From: an uncultured Verrucomicrobiota bacterium
GTDB lineage: Bacteria > Verrucomicrobiota > Verrucomicrobiia > Limisphaerales > UBA1319
NCBI GenBank assembly: GCA_903845125.1
Contig: CAIMWS010000021.1
Span: 1 to 49,056 of the forward strand
DNA: 49,056 nt
Direction of reading: 5' to 3'
In this document: positions 16,109 through 24,014 of the stretch, piece after piece
Position numbering within the stretch: the first letter of the stretch is position 1
Layout of the letters: every line of letters starts with the position of its first letter
Program-made: the position numbers and the translations under genes
The notes under the pieces: model-generated
The model's database searches: none
Seen by the model: only the letters and a program-made list of their open reading frames with translations
What the model was told of the DNA's origin: nothing

Positions 16109-18514
16109 ATGAACCGTGCAACATTCATAATTTCCGCGCTCCTGGCGGTTTTGGCCCACGGTGTGCTCGCTGCTGAGGGTGACTCACGGCAGGTGATGAC
16201 CATTCCGGACCAACCTTCATCCATCCGCCAGAAACGCCCCCCAGTAATTCCGGTGGCTGATAAAGTCATCGCTCAAATTTCCGACCGGCAGGACTTCACC
16301 CAGCCTGATTGCCTGGAATTATCCGGGTGGCTGGGTTCGCGAATCGCCGCCAACGCGGAAAACCGCCTGTTGAAAATCGATACAGACCGGCTGCTGGAAG
16401 GTTACCGGCGACGGCCAGGCCGGCAATCCTGGGATGGCGAGCATGTGGGTAAATGGCTGCACGCCGCCACCCTGGCCTGGGTTAACACCGGAGATCCCGC
16501 CTTGCGCCGGAAGCTGGACCAAACCGTGGCTGAATTATCCCGGTGCCAGTTGGAGGATGGCTACCTGGGCACTTACCTGCCTCAAGACCGATGGACGGAG
16601 TGGGATGTTTGGGCCCATAAATACAATCTGATCGGGCTGCTCACGTATCTGCGCTATACCGGCAACCTGGAACCACTGCCTGTTTGCAGGCGCATGGGCG
16701 ACTTGCTGTGCAACACTTTTGGGGACAGGCCGGGGAAAAGGGACATCATCCAGGCAGGCCACCATGTGGGCATGGCGCCCACCAGCGTTCTGGAACCTAT
16801 GGTGTGGCTTTACCGCCTGACTGGCGAACCTCGCTACCGGGAATTTTGCCAATACATTCTGCGCGCCTGGGAGCAACCGAACGGCCCTAAAATCGTTTCG
16901 ACCCTGCTGCGAGCCAAAAGAGTCGATAAGGTGGGTAATGGCAAGGCTTACGAAATGTTGTCCTGCCTCAACGGGGCTTTGGAATATTACCGGACGGTGG
17001 GCGGGGACCGCCAAATTCTCGACGCCTGCCTGAATGCCTGGCGGGATATTGTGGACCAACGCCTTTATCTCACCGGGGCCGCCAGCTATGGGGAGCTTTT
17101 CCATGACGACTTCGATTTGCCCAATGTGGCGAACGTGGGAGAAACCTGCGTCACCGTCACCTGGCTGCAGTTCAACACCCATTTATTGCGATTGACCGGC
17201 GAAGCTCGTTTTGCCGAGCAATTGGAGCGGGTGGTTTTGAACCAGCTCTTCGGCGCCCAGAAAGGTGATGGTTCGGCTTGGGGATATTATGTCCAGATGG
17301 AGGGTAAAAAACCCTATAGCGCAACCCTGGACGGCCACTGCTGTCTCTCGAGCGGCCCCCGCGGCGTGGCCTTGATACCCTCTTTCGCGGCGGCCGTGGA
17401 TGGCGATGGTGTCGTCCTCAATTTGTTCGATGCCGGCCGGGCCAGGCTTCGCCTGCGGGATGGCACCGCGGTGGAACTCAGCACGACCACCGAATATCCC
17501 AGCCATGGCCGGATCCAGCTCGCGATCCAACCCGGCGCCAGAAAAGAATTTGCTGTGAAAGTCCGCCTTCCGGCCTGGTGCCAGCGGCCGGCCTTCCAAG
17601 TTAACGGACGGGACGTTGATCATCCGCCATCGGTGGATGGTTACGCCTGTTTCCGGCGGGAATGGAGCCCTGGCGACCAGTTGGATTTGAATTTCCCACT
17701 CGCCCCGCGGGTGGTGGTGGGAGATCACAAAAACGAAGGCAAGGCCGCCTTGTTTTACGGCCCCTTGGTGCTCGCTGCGGACGAGGCATTGCTGGGCGCC
17801 CCCAACCGGGTGCTCAACCTGGTAGCCCTGGCCAGCTCCGATTTGGCCCGCCTGGCGGTCCAACCAACCCGCCCCCCTAAAGTTTTCCAATCCTGGGCGG
17901 CCGCGCAGGCGTTTAAAGTCCAGGCGGTTTCGCGCCGGGGCGGCTTGCCGATGGAAATCGAGCTGTTGCCTTTTGCCGACGCGGGCGGCACCGGTTCCGC
18001 TTACAAGGTGTGGCTGCCGCTATACCAATCCTCCGCTTCCGCCAAGCCGCTCTTCTTCGGCCAGGAGAGCCGGTCACGAGCCGGAAACGTGAACGGCTCA
18101 ATCAATGATGAGGATACTCAAAGCCTGGTGGTGACTTTCGATGGCCATCCGGCAGCTGAAGATTGGTATGCGGTTGCCTTGGACGAACCAGCAGCCGTGG
18201 ACCGGGTTTCCTTCGTTCATGGTCAAACCTTTCATGATGGAGGCTGGTTTGACGTTTCCGGCGGCCGGCCCAAAGTGCAGGTGCAAACCACAAAAGGTGG
18301 CTCCTGGCAGGAGGTGGGAATCCTGGCAGATTATCCGGCGGCCACTGCCACCACCCCGGCGGGACTCAAAGGCGGTGAAAGCTTTACTTGCCGGCTGGCC
18401 AAGCCCGTCACGATCTGGGGGCTGAGGGTGATTGGCAAACCCGCCAGCGGCGATAATCCCCGCCAGGCTTTTTCCTCCTGCAACGAATTGCGGGCGTTTG
18501 AGGTGGGGAAATAG
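16109..18514 (+). CDS. GH127 beta-L-arabinofuranosidase-like glycoside hydrolase
   Basis: The 801-residue product belongs to the DUF1680/GH127 family. A short signal peptide covers residues 1-22. The (alpha/alpha)6 barrel includes RQSWDGEHVGKWLHAA and QLEDGYLGTYLP. Against Bifidobacterium HypBA1, the zinc and nucleophile cysteines align: E345-T-C347 for E338/C340, and C411-C412 for C417/C418, with C411 as the expected nucleophile. The acid/base E322 corresponds to E329, also 16 residues before the zinc glutamate. Beta-sandwich domains fill about 430-640, and a C-terminal module to 801 (SFVHGQTFHDGGWFD) may bind carbohydrate. Substrate (arabinofuranose in plant glycans or glycoproteins) is inferred from family. 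A second, distinct GH127 gene lies at 31.5-33.9 kb. Confidence 0.85.
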   Translation: MNRATFIISALLAVLAHGVLAAEGDSRQVMTIPDQPSSIRQKRPPVIPVADKVIAQISDRQDFTQPDCLELSGWLGSRIAANAENRLLKIDTDRLLEGYRRRPGRQSWDGEHVGKWLHAATLAWVNTGDPALRRKLDQTVAELSRCQLEDGYLGTYLPQDRWTEWDVWAHKYNLIGLLTYLRYTGNLEPLPVCRRMGDLLCNTFGDRPGKRDIIQAGHHVGMAPTSVLEPMVWLYRLTGEPRYREFCQYILRAWEQPNGPKIVSTLLRAKRVDKVGNGKAYEMLSCLNGALEYYRTVGGDRQILDACLNAWRDIVDQRLYLTGAASYGELFHDDFDLPNVANVGETCVTVTWLQFNTHLLRLTGEARFAEQLERVVLNQLFGAQKGDGSAWGYYVQMEGKKPYSATLDGHCCLSSGPRGVALIPSFAAAVDGDGVVLNLFDAGRARLRLRDGTAVELSTTTEYPSHGRIQLAIQPGARKEFAVKVRLPAWCQRPAFQVNGRDVDHPPSVDGYACFRREWSPGDQLDLNFPLAPRVVVGDHKNEGKAALFYGPLVLAADEALLGAPNRVLNLVALASSDLARLAVQPTRPPKVFQSWAAAQAFKVQAVSRRGGLPMEIELLPFADAGGTGSAYKVWLPLYQSSASAKPLFFGQESRSRAGNVNGSINDEDTQSLVVTFDGHPAAEDWYAVALDEPAAVDRVSFVHGQTFHDGGWFDVSGGRPKVQVQTTKGGSWQEVGILADYPAATATTPAGLKGGESFTCRLAKPVTIWGLRVIGKPASGDNPRQAFSSCNELRAFEVGK

Positions 18515-18532
18515 TCCCCCCACCCCGCGGAA

Positions 18533-19183
18533 TCATTCCTTGCCCGCGGTGGGGCAAAGATCTTTGAGCTCGCACCCGACACAATCGGGATTTCGGGCAC
18601 CACAGCGGCGGCGGCCGTGCCAGATCAGCCAATGGCTGAAGATGGTCCACTGGTTTTGCGGCACCAACCTTTGCAGATCGATCTCAATCTTCACCGGATC
18701 CTTTTCGGCAGAAAGCTGCAACCGGCCAGACAGGCGGCTCACATGGGTATCCACCACCACCCCGTGGTTTTGGCCAAAGGCATTGCCCAGCACCACATTG
18801 GCGGTCTTGCGCCCCACCCCATCCAATTGGATCAATTCCTCCATGGAAGGCGGCACTTGGCCGGAATATTTTTGCTCCAGGATTGCACAACAAGACTGAA
18901 TATTCCTGGCTTTGGTCCGGAACATCCCCAAGCGTTTTAAATCCTGCTCCAAATCGGCGAGCGGCGCACTGGCATAATCAGCAGCCCGCTGGTATTTTTT
19001 GAACAAGCCGGCCGTTACCAAGTTCACTTGTTTGTCGGTGCAACGGGCGGAAAGAATCGTGGCGATCAGCAACTCCAGTGGATTGCCATAGTCCAACTCG
19101 CAGTGAGCATCTGGATAAGCCCGCTGCAGCCGCTCGATGAGGCGGACGGTGCGGGCGATCCTGGCAGCGTGGCTTTCAGCCAT
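18533..19183 (-). CDS. nth: endonuclease III
   Basis: This 216-residue DNA glycosylase/AP lyase starts base-excision repair of oxidised pyrimidines. The helix-hairpin-helix LDGVGRKTANVVL carries the catalytic lysine K126, and the catalytic aspartate D145 is in VVVDTHVSR. The [4Fe-4S] ligands C194, C201, C204 and C210 have the canonical C-x6-C-x2-C-x5-C spacing. Length equals E. coli Nth. It sits 38 bases downstream of the aminomutase-family gene and is probably co-transcribed with it. The GC-rich inverted repeat over its stop codon (about 18521-18556) lacks a T tract. Confidence 0.96.
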   Translation of the reverse strand: MAESHAARIARTVRLIERLQRAYPDAHCELDYGNPLELLIATILSARCTDKQVNLVTAGLFKKYQRAADYASAPLADLEQDLKRLGMFRTKARNIQSCCAILEQKYSGQVPPSMEELIQLDGVGRKTANVVLGNAFGQNHGVVVDTHVSRLSGRLQLSAEKDPVKIEIDLQRLVPQNQWTIFSHWLIWHGRRRCGARNPDCVGCELKDLCPTAGKE

Positions 19184-19221
19184 GGATTCCCCCGGATTTC
19201 CAACGCCGGTTCACAGGGAGG

Positions 19222-20424
19222 TCAGGCTTCGGACACTCCGGAACCGGTTTCCGGATACTCGAAAATCCGCCCCTCATAGTTGCGCAATACCACCCGATCA
19301 GCATTATGGCTTAATACATAATCGGGATTGATAGGCACCTTGCCTCCACCCCCAGGCGCATCAATGACATATTGGGGAATGGCATAACCGGTGGTATGCC
19401 CGCGCAAACCACGGATGATTTGCAATCCTCGCTGCACACTGGTGCGCAGGTGGGCGGAACCCGCGATCAGATCGCACTGATACAGGTAATACGGTTTGAC
19501 CCGGCACATCAGCAGTTTGTGAACCAGCGCCCGCATGGTGCAAAGGTCATCGTTGACTCCCCGCAGCAGGACCGATTGGTTGCCCAAGGGAATGCCAGCG
19601 TCCGCCAGGCGGCCCAGTGCCACCCGCGCCTCATGGGTCAATTCCCGAGGATGGTTTGCATGAATGCTGATGAAAAGCGGATGGAATTGCTTCAACCTCG
19701 CCACCAACTCTGGAGTAATGCGCTGCGGAAGGAAAAGGGGAATACGGGTTCCGATCCGTAAAAACTCCACATGCGGAATCGCGCGCAACTGTCTGAGGAG
19801 ATATTCCAACCGTTCATCGCTTAACAGCAAAGGATCTCCGCCACTCAGCAAAACGTCCCGGATTCCGGGATGCTCCCGGATATAAGCCAGTTGCCGTTCG
19901 AATTCCGGGTGAAAATCATACCCGCTGGCATTGCTCACCAGGCGGGATCGCGTGCAATACCGGCAATAGGAGGCGCAGCGGTCCGTCACCAGAAACAGCA
20001 CCCGGTCAGGATACCGGTGCACCAGTCCAGGAACCGGTGAATGCTCATCCTCACCACACGGATCCGACATCTCCCAATCCCCCACCTGGGTTTCCTCCAC
20101 GCGGGGAATCACCTGCCGGCGAATCGGGCACCCGGGGTCAGACCAATCAATGAGGCTGAAAAAATAAGGGGTTATCGCCAAAGCCAGCTTATGGTTGGCC
20201 AGCACCGCTCCACTGCGTTCCTCGGCCGTCAGGTTGGGAACCCACTGCTCCAACTGCTTTAAAGAAGTAATCCGGTGCTTCAACTGCCATTGCCATTGGT
20301 TCCAATCCGCATCCGGCACATCGGCCCAAAAACCGCGGCCCGCTGAAGCGAATTCCTTCAGCGATTCCGGGCACTCAGGCTCTGCTGAAAGCCCTTCATT
20401 TATAGCTGCAACTGGAGCTAACAT
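19222..20424 (-). CDS. kamA: lysine 2,3-aminomutase-family radical SAM enzyme
   Basis: This 400-residue enzyme belongs to the KamA/EpmB family, PLP- and [4Fe-4S]-dependent radical SAM aminomutases that convert alpha- to beta-amino acids, normally lysine. The cluster motif is CASYCRYC (C150, C154, C157), the family's CxxxCxxC. The PLP lysine sits in DAPGGGGKVP at about K362. The C-terminal zinc cysteines of clostridial lysine 2,3-aminomutase (three within six residues at its C terminus) are absent; this protein ends about 38 residues after the PLP lysine with no cysteine. It could make beta-lysine for EF-P modification or for an osmolyte; no efp, epmA or ablB gene is in the window, so the role is open. 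Confidence 0.85.
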   Translation of the reverse strand: MLAPVAAINEGLSAEPECPESLKEFASAGRGFWADVPDADWNQWQWQLKHRITSLKQLEQWVPNLTAEERSGAVLANHKLALAITPYFFSLIDWSDPGCPIRRQVIPRVEETQVGDWEMSDPCGEDEHSPVPGLVHRYPDRVLFLVTDRCASYCRYCTRSRLVSNASGYDFHPEFERQLAYIREHPGIRDVLLSGGDPLLLSDERLEYLLRQLRAIPHVEFLRIGTRIPLFLPQRITPELVARLKQFHPLFISIHANHPRELTHEARVALGRLADAGIPLGNQSVLLRGVNDDLCTMRALVHKLLMCRVKPYYLYQCDLIAGSAHLRTSVQRGLQIIRGLRGHTTGYAIPQYVIDAPGGGGKVPINPDYVLSHNADRVVLRNYEGRIFEYPETGSGVSEA

Positions 20425-20433
20425 TTCAACGTC

Positions 20434-20461
20434 ACTTTAATTTCACGCAAGCCATTGTCAA
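20434..20461 (-). promoter_or_regulatory. sigma-70-type promoter for kamA-nth
   Basis: On the minus strand TTGACA (20461-20456), a 16-base spacer and TAAAGT (20439-20434) precede the kamA start at 20424 by nine bases. The predicted transcript would have a leader of only a few bases, and no Shine-Dalgarno sequence is present. Confidence 0.5.
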
Positions 20462-20745
20462 GTTGGCAGCCAGAGCCTGATCCCCTCAAGCGGTCCGCTT
20501 TTTTTCCTCTGATTCCGGGTCCACCAGGGGATGCCACCGCCACCGAACCCGTCTCCGCTGGTGTCGATCAACCTGGCCAGACATTACCCGGGGAATCTCA
20601 TCCAACCCTTGAGTAAACCAAACCAAACAACCCACATTTGCCGACCAAATGACCTGCCACGCATGGCCATCAAAGCTGCCGCTGCCGATAACCAGGTTGT
20701 GTTCAGACTTGACCGGCTGGGGAAGAAGTGGTTGCAATAGAGGAA
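20462..20745. other. intergenic stretch without recognised features
   Basis: Short frames exist on both strands here, including a minus-strand 83-codon frame at 20486-20737, but none has a recognisable motif or good initiation signals. A possible ribosome-binding purine run (GGGGAAGAA) precedes a GTG at 20728 that is an alternative start for the lipoprotein gene. Confidence 0.4.
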
Positions 20746-21135
20746 ATGAAGAATAAAATTTTTGCGTTACTGTTTTGCGGTTGTCTGGTGGCCCTTTTTT
20801 CCGGCTGTGTCAGCACTTTGGATGGGCACTCCCAAGCCGGGTGGCCTACTTCCCATGACCGCATCGAAAGTTTCTACCCCCGCCCACCCGCCCAAGTTTT
20901 TGCCGCCAGCAAGGAGGTCATCAAATTCATGGGAGTTTTGACCGCTGATAACACGGTGAGCAGTATTGCCATGGGTAAAATCAACACCTCCACGGTTTGG
21001 ATCCAAGTGTCGCAAAAAGACGAGACTGTGACGGGCGTGGTGGTGCAAGTTCGCACCAAGGGTGGAGGCACCGATATCGGACTGGCCAGCGAAATTGATA
21101 AGCGGATTGCCTTGCAGTTAACGCAAATGCGGTAG
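20746..21135 (+). CDS. small outer-membrane-type lipoprotein
   Basis: From the ATG at 20746 the product has 129 residues and begins MKNKIFALLFCGCLVALFSGC, a lipoprotein signal with lipobox FSGC, so the mature N-terminal cysteine would be lipidated. An in-frame GTG at 20728 preceded by GGGGAAGAA could add six residues. The mature part has RPPAQVFAASKEVIKFMG and alternating strand pattern (VWIQVSQKDETVTGVVVQVRTKGGG), a style seen in DUF3568-like lipoproteins. Function unknown. A strong terminator follows at 21187. Confidence 0.72.
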   Translation: MKNKIFALLFCGCLVALFSGCVSTLDGHSQAGWPTSHDRIESFYPRPPAQVFAASKEVIKFMGVLTADNTVSSIAMGKINTSTVWIQVSQKDETVTGVVVQVRTKGGGTDIGLASEIDKRIALQLTQMR

Positions 21136-21186
21136 CCGCAGGCCTTTTTTAGCTGGTTCGCCACAGCTTAATCCGCCGAATTTATC

Positions 21187-21219
21187 AAAGGGGGGGCCGT
21201 TAGCGGTCGCCCCTTTTTC
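21187..21219 (+). terminator. intrinsic terminator after the lipoprotein gene
   Basis: A GC-rich hairpin (AAAGGGG and GGCCG arms pairing with CGGTC and GCCCCTTT, with a TTAG loop) is followed by a T-rich end (five T, then CTTT). It contains a run of seven G. It would stop plus-strand transcription before the convergent ppx gene. Confidence 0.75.
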
Positions 21220-21293
21220 TTTGACTCGCCGTGTGGTGCCTTCCCGATACGGAGAGGGCATCGGTGTTCAATCATTCGTGCACCTTGATTCAG

Positions 21294-22235
21294 TCATTCA
21301 GTCTTTTCCAGCATAAGTCCATATCGGATTCCTCGAGTGCTGACCCGCAAAGTATTCATTTCCAAGTTGGCCAATACCCGCGCATGGATCAGCGCGCTCA
21401 TCAGGATCACGTCGGCCTTTTGGGGTGGCAGTCCGATTATTTGTCGCCTTTCCTCAAGGGTTTTACCCCATAGCTCAAGAGCACAATCCTGAATCTGTTC
21501 ACGGGTGATCAAAGCTGCCTCAATTAACTGCCGTTCAAAAGTTGGCAACCGAAGGTGCATGGAGGCCAGCAATCCGCTGGCTCCCCCAGTGCCCACCAAC
21601 TGCACCGGCACCAAGTGGTTGCTGGAAAGCCAAGGTCGGACCACCGGCAAAATTTCGCAGCCGATGAAATCGTCCAGCCAGCCTCGGCAACTTTCAAGCT
21701 GCTCGCGGGTGGGTGGGTTGGCGTGCGGAAATTTTTCCAGCAACCGTATGGCCCCCAAAAGGAAGCTCCGGCGAATCAAACCTGCCGGCCCGCGATATAC
21801 GAACTGCGTGCTGCCACCTCCGGTGTCCATGATCAAAACTGGCAATTGGGCGAGGCATAGATCTGAGCAAACGCCATTGTAAGCCAATTCCGCCTCCTGT
21901 TCGCCGGAAATTATTTCCAAAGGCAAGCCGCTGACAGCACGGATGGCATCCACGAGTTCCGCCCGATTTTCCGCATCGCGGGCGGCGCTCGTAGCCACCA
22001 GCCGAATGGTATCGCAACCGTGGTCGCGCGCCATCCCCATGAATTGCCTCACTGCCTTGGCGGTGCAGGAAATGGCCTCAGGCTGCAGCTTATGGTTCTC
22101 ATAAAAACCCCGTCCGAGCCGCGTTTGTTCGCTGGTTTCCAGCCAGGGGATCACCTGGCTGCCACGCACCTCTCCGATGAGCAGCTTGACCGAATTGGTG
22201 CCCACATCAATGACCGCCTTTGGTGGGGCACTCAT
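21294..22235 (-). CDS. Ppx/GppA-family exopolyphosphatase
   Basis: The 313-residue product starts at 22235 with an AAGGAA ribosome-binding site in front and overlaps the MFS stop codon by four bases (ATGA). It has the ASKHA phosphatase fold: AVIDVGTNSVKLLIGEV at the N terminus (phosphate 1 loop), the SGEQEAELAYNGV segment characteristic of Ppx/GppA, and IMDTGGGSTQFVY (phosphate 2 loop). These enzymes hydrolyse polyphosphate or pppGpp. At 313 residues it is the short form, like the Ppx/GppA catalytic domain without the C-terminal HD domain. It complements the VTC polymerase at 7.5 kb, but no shared regulation was seen. Confidence 0.88.
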   Translation of the reverse strand: MSAPPKAVIDVGTNSVKLLIGEVRGSQVIPWLETSEQTRLGRGFYENHKLQPEAISCTAKAVRQFMGMARDHGCDTIRLVATSAARDAENRAELVDAIRAVSGLPLEIISGEQEAELAYNGVCSDLCLAQLPVLIMDTGGGSTQFVYRGPAGLIRRSFLLGAIRLLEKFPHANPPTREQLESCRGWLDDFIGCEILPVVRPWLSSNHLVPVQLVGTGGASGLLASMHLRLPTFERQLIEAALITREQIQDCALELWGKTLEERRQIIGLPPQKADVILMSALIHARVLANLEMNTLRVSTRGIRYGLMLEKTE

Positions 22236-23455
22236 GGATTCCTTTCCGGCTCGATCAACGGCCGCACGATTTTGTCCAGCTTCACCTCCGGCAGCAGCAT
22301 GATGGAAGCCAGCAGAATGAGTCCGGCACTGATCCAGCCCAGCGTGGTGATGGACAACGGCCCCAGCAAATGGAACGCCAACCACGGCGCCACCACCCCG
22401 CGCAGCCCGGTAAAAAAGGTGTGCACTGCCATATAGTCTGCCACGCGGTCCGGAGGCGCCAATTTGGTGACCCACAAGCTCCAAGCCACATCTCCACCGG
22501 CATTGGAGATTCCGAACACCACGGCGCCCAGTATCAGTCCGGGCATGGATTCACTGAAAAAGAACGACAGGATACCCAATCCGAAGCCCAAATTCAAAAC
22601 CACCCGCAAGAGGAAAAAATTCATGTGGTCGAACATCCATCCCCAAATGGGACTCATCGCCAGACGCGCTATGTTGGGGATCACCCCGGTCAACAGCGCA
22701 ATGGTCCCCACCTGCAAGGCCAGCCCATATTTTGCGTTGGCCAGGTACTCCACGCGCAAGGGATACATCATCAGGTTGGCAAAACCCATCAGCATCCAAC
22801 ATATCAAGGTATAGCAAAACAGCCGGTCGTGGCGCACGGATTTCCAGGTGCGGAAGGGATGGGGAGCGCTGTCCAGCACCAAGGCCCGGGAGGGACAATT
22901 TGCCTGGCACCAAGAAGATCCCCAAAAAGCAGCTGCGAAAACCACCAACAGCCAGGGAAACCGATGTAAATCAACGGATAAGAAACGGCCGGCCAATTCG
23001 CTGAATATCGCCGCTGCCGCGATGCGGATCATGATGGTGCGTGAAAACAGCCTGCCGCGGCTTTGGCTGGGGTAATTCTCCTGGTAAATCTGGGTCATTA
23101 AAGGCACTGCCGCGGAAGCCGCCGCCAGGGCCAAAACGCTGCCGATTACAAACACCGAGGCCGTGGGAAATGCAGCCATCACTAAAAAGCTGGCCGTGCC
23201 CAGCATCGACAAACGGGCGGCCGCCGTGGAAGCCCGCCACCCCAGGTGGCCTACCAATTCCACGATCCATGGGGTCAACAGCAAGCCGAGGCTGCCTCCG
23301 GAGGCCACCAAGGCTTTGGCCATGGGGCCGGAATTGAACTCCCGAACCGTGATCAGCAATAGAAAGGTGGAGGCCGCAGTCTCCAGGAAGCCCGCCATGA
23401 CTGCCCGCAGCTGCTCAAACCGAAAAGTCTTCTCTGTGAGCTGGTTTTCCAACAC
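22232..23455 (-). CDS. MFS transporter
   Basis: The product (407 residues from a GTG at 23455) has about twelve hydrophobic segments, including GFLETAASTFLLLITVREF and LGLLLTPWIVELVG, and a cytoplasmic linker near ALVLDSAPHPFRTWKSVRHD between the two halves, as in major facilitator transporters. Start choice is uncertain: the frame extends to an ATG at 23572, but the extra residues are Pro/Gly-rich and not membrane-like, while LTEKTFRFEQLRAVMAG looks like a natural N terminus. The substrate cannot be predicted. Translational coupling with the ppx/gppA gene (4-base overlap) suggests a two-gene operon. Confidence 0.75.
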   Translation of the reverse strand: MLENQLTEKTFRFEQLRAVMAGFLETAASTFLLLITVREFNSGPMAKALVASGGSLGLLLTPWIVELVGHLGWRASTAAARLSMLGTASFLVMAAFPTASVFVIGSVLALAAASAAVPLMTQIYQENYPSQSRGRLFSRTIMIRIAAAAIFSELAGRFLSVDLHRFPWLLVVFAAAFWGSSWCQANCPSRALVLDSAPHPFRTWKSVRHDRLFCYTLICWMLMGFANLMMYPLRVEYLANAKYGLALQVGTIALLTGVIPNIARLAMSPIWGWMFDHMNFFLLRVVLNLGFGLGILSFFFSESMPGLILGAVVFGISNAGGDVAWSLWVTKLAPPDRVADYMAVHTFFTGLRGVVAPWLAFHLLGPLSITTLGWISAGLILLASIMLLPEVKLDKIVRPLIEPERNP

Positions 23456-23583
23456 CAGAACAGCATACCGGCACCCTGGCCCGGGCGGCAAAATAAATCC
23501 GGGGCGCGCCGCGAGATGGCCAGCTTCAGTGGAATTCTGCCCAGGGACATCAGCCGACCCAACCATCCACACTCAGAAACGTC

Positions 23584-23602
23584 GTTAATCATTCTGATTA
23601 GT
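23584..23602. promoter_or_regulatory. palindromic operator-like site 1
   Basis: GTTAATCATTCTGATTAGT has arms GTTAATCA and TGATTAGT around TTC, matching in seven of eight positions. It lies upstream of the MFS gene start. It is nearly identical to site 2, 74 bp away. The binding protein is unknown. Confidence 0.55.
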
Positions 23603-23657
23603 TTGGTTTTTTGAGGCATCCCCATAAGCCTGGCAGCCATCCGCGACCACCCGCATC

Positions 23658-23676
23658 GTTAATCATTCTGATTAAC
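23658..23676. promoter_or_regulatory. palindromic operator-like site 2
   Basis: GTTAATCATTCTGATTAAC is a perfect inverted repeat with eight-base arms around TTC. It overlaps a possible -35 region of a plus-strand promoter whose -10 is a perfect TATAAT at 23692-23697. A minus-strand TATAAT also exists at 23693-23688. Centre-to-centre distance to site 1 is 74 bp, close to seven DNA turns, which would put both sites on the same face. Confidence 0.6.
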
Positions 23677-23871
23677 TATTACGCTTGATTATATAATACG
23701 TTTCACAACTTTTAGTATTATTTATATATTAGGATTAGGATGCGAAGTCCTCCCTGGTTGTAGAATTGCCCATTTTTTAGACACCGGGCAACCATAAATT
23801 AGGCATCGGTTCCATCCGTGCACAGTGGATCATAATACACTGGACGCGTGTCATTTACGATTCCGCAAACA

Positions 23872-23925
23872 CTGCCAGCAAATCACCAGCCACTGGCACG
23901 TTCTTTGCTATTGGTTCGCTGGCAG
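23872..23925. repeat. 8-bp inverted repeat flanking the hydrogenase promoter
   Basis: CTGCCAGC (23872-23879) and GCTGGCAG (23918-23925) are exact inverted copies centred on the -24/-12 promoter. It could be a regulator half-site pair, a hairpin in the DNA, or coincidence. Confidence 0.35.
23893..23910 (+). promoter_or_regulatory. sigma-54 (-24/-12) promoter of the hydrogenase operon
   Basis: CTGGCACGTTCTTTGCTA matches YTGGCACG-N4-TTGCW at essentially every conserved base. GG is at 23895-23896 and GC at 23907-23908, with ten bases between. The predicted start is near 23920, giving a leader of about 95 bases before the small-subunit ATG at 24015. RpoN is encoded in this window. Sigma-54 control of uptake hydrogenases is known in other bacteria (for example HoxA/HupR-type systems); here it is an inference from the site. 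Confidence 0.65.
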
Positions 23926-24014
23926 GCACACCACAGCCAAGCAGAAAAGTGGCTGCCAAAGGCCCGCCTGGTTGCTGGCCGACCGTGAAGAAGAACTCTA
24001 AAACCATTCATCAT

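Noticed and set aside
18521..18556. GC-rich inverted repeat at the convergent ends of GH127 and nth
   Set aside because: The stem is good but lacks a T tract on either strand, so a terminator is not claimed.
20486..20737. Minus-strand frame of 83 codons between kamA and the lipoprotein gene
   Set aside because: No recognisable motif, amino-acid composition is Trp/Arg-rich and unlike a folded protein, and no good start signal is present.
22236..22484. N-terminal extension of the Ppx/GppA frame
   Set aside because: It lies inside the MFS gene in another frame; the ATG at 22235 has a good ribosome-binding site and the family N terminus.
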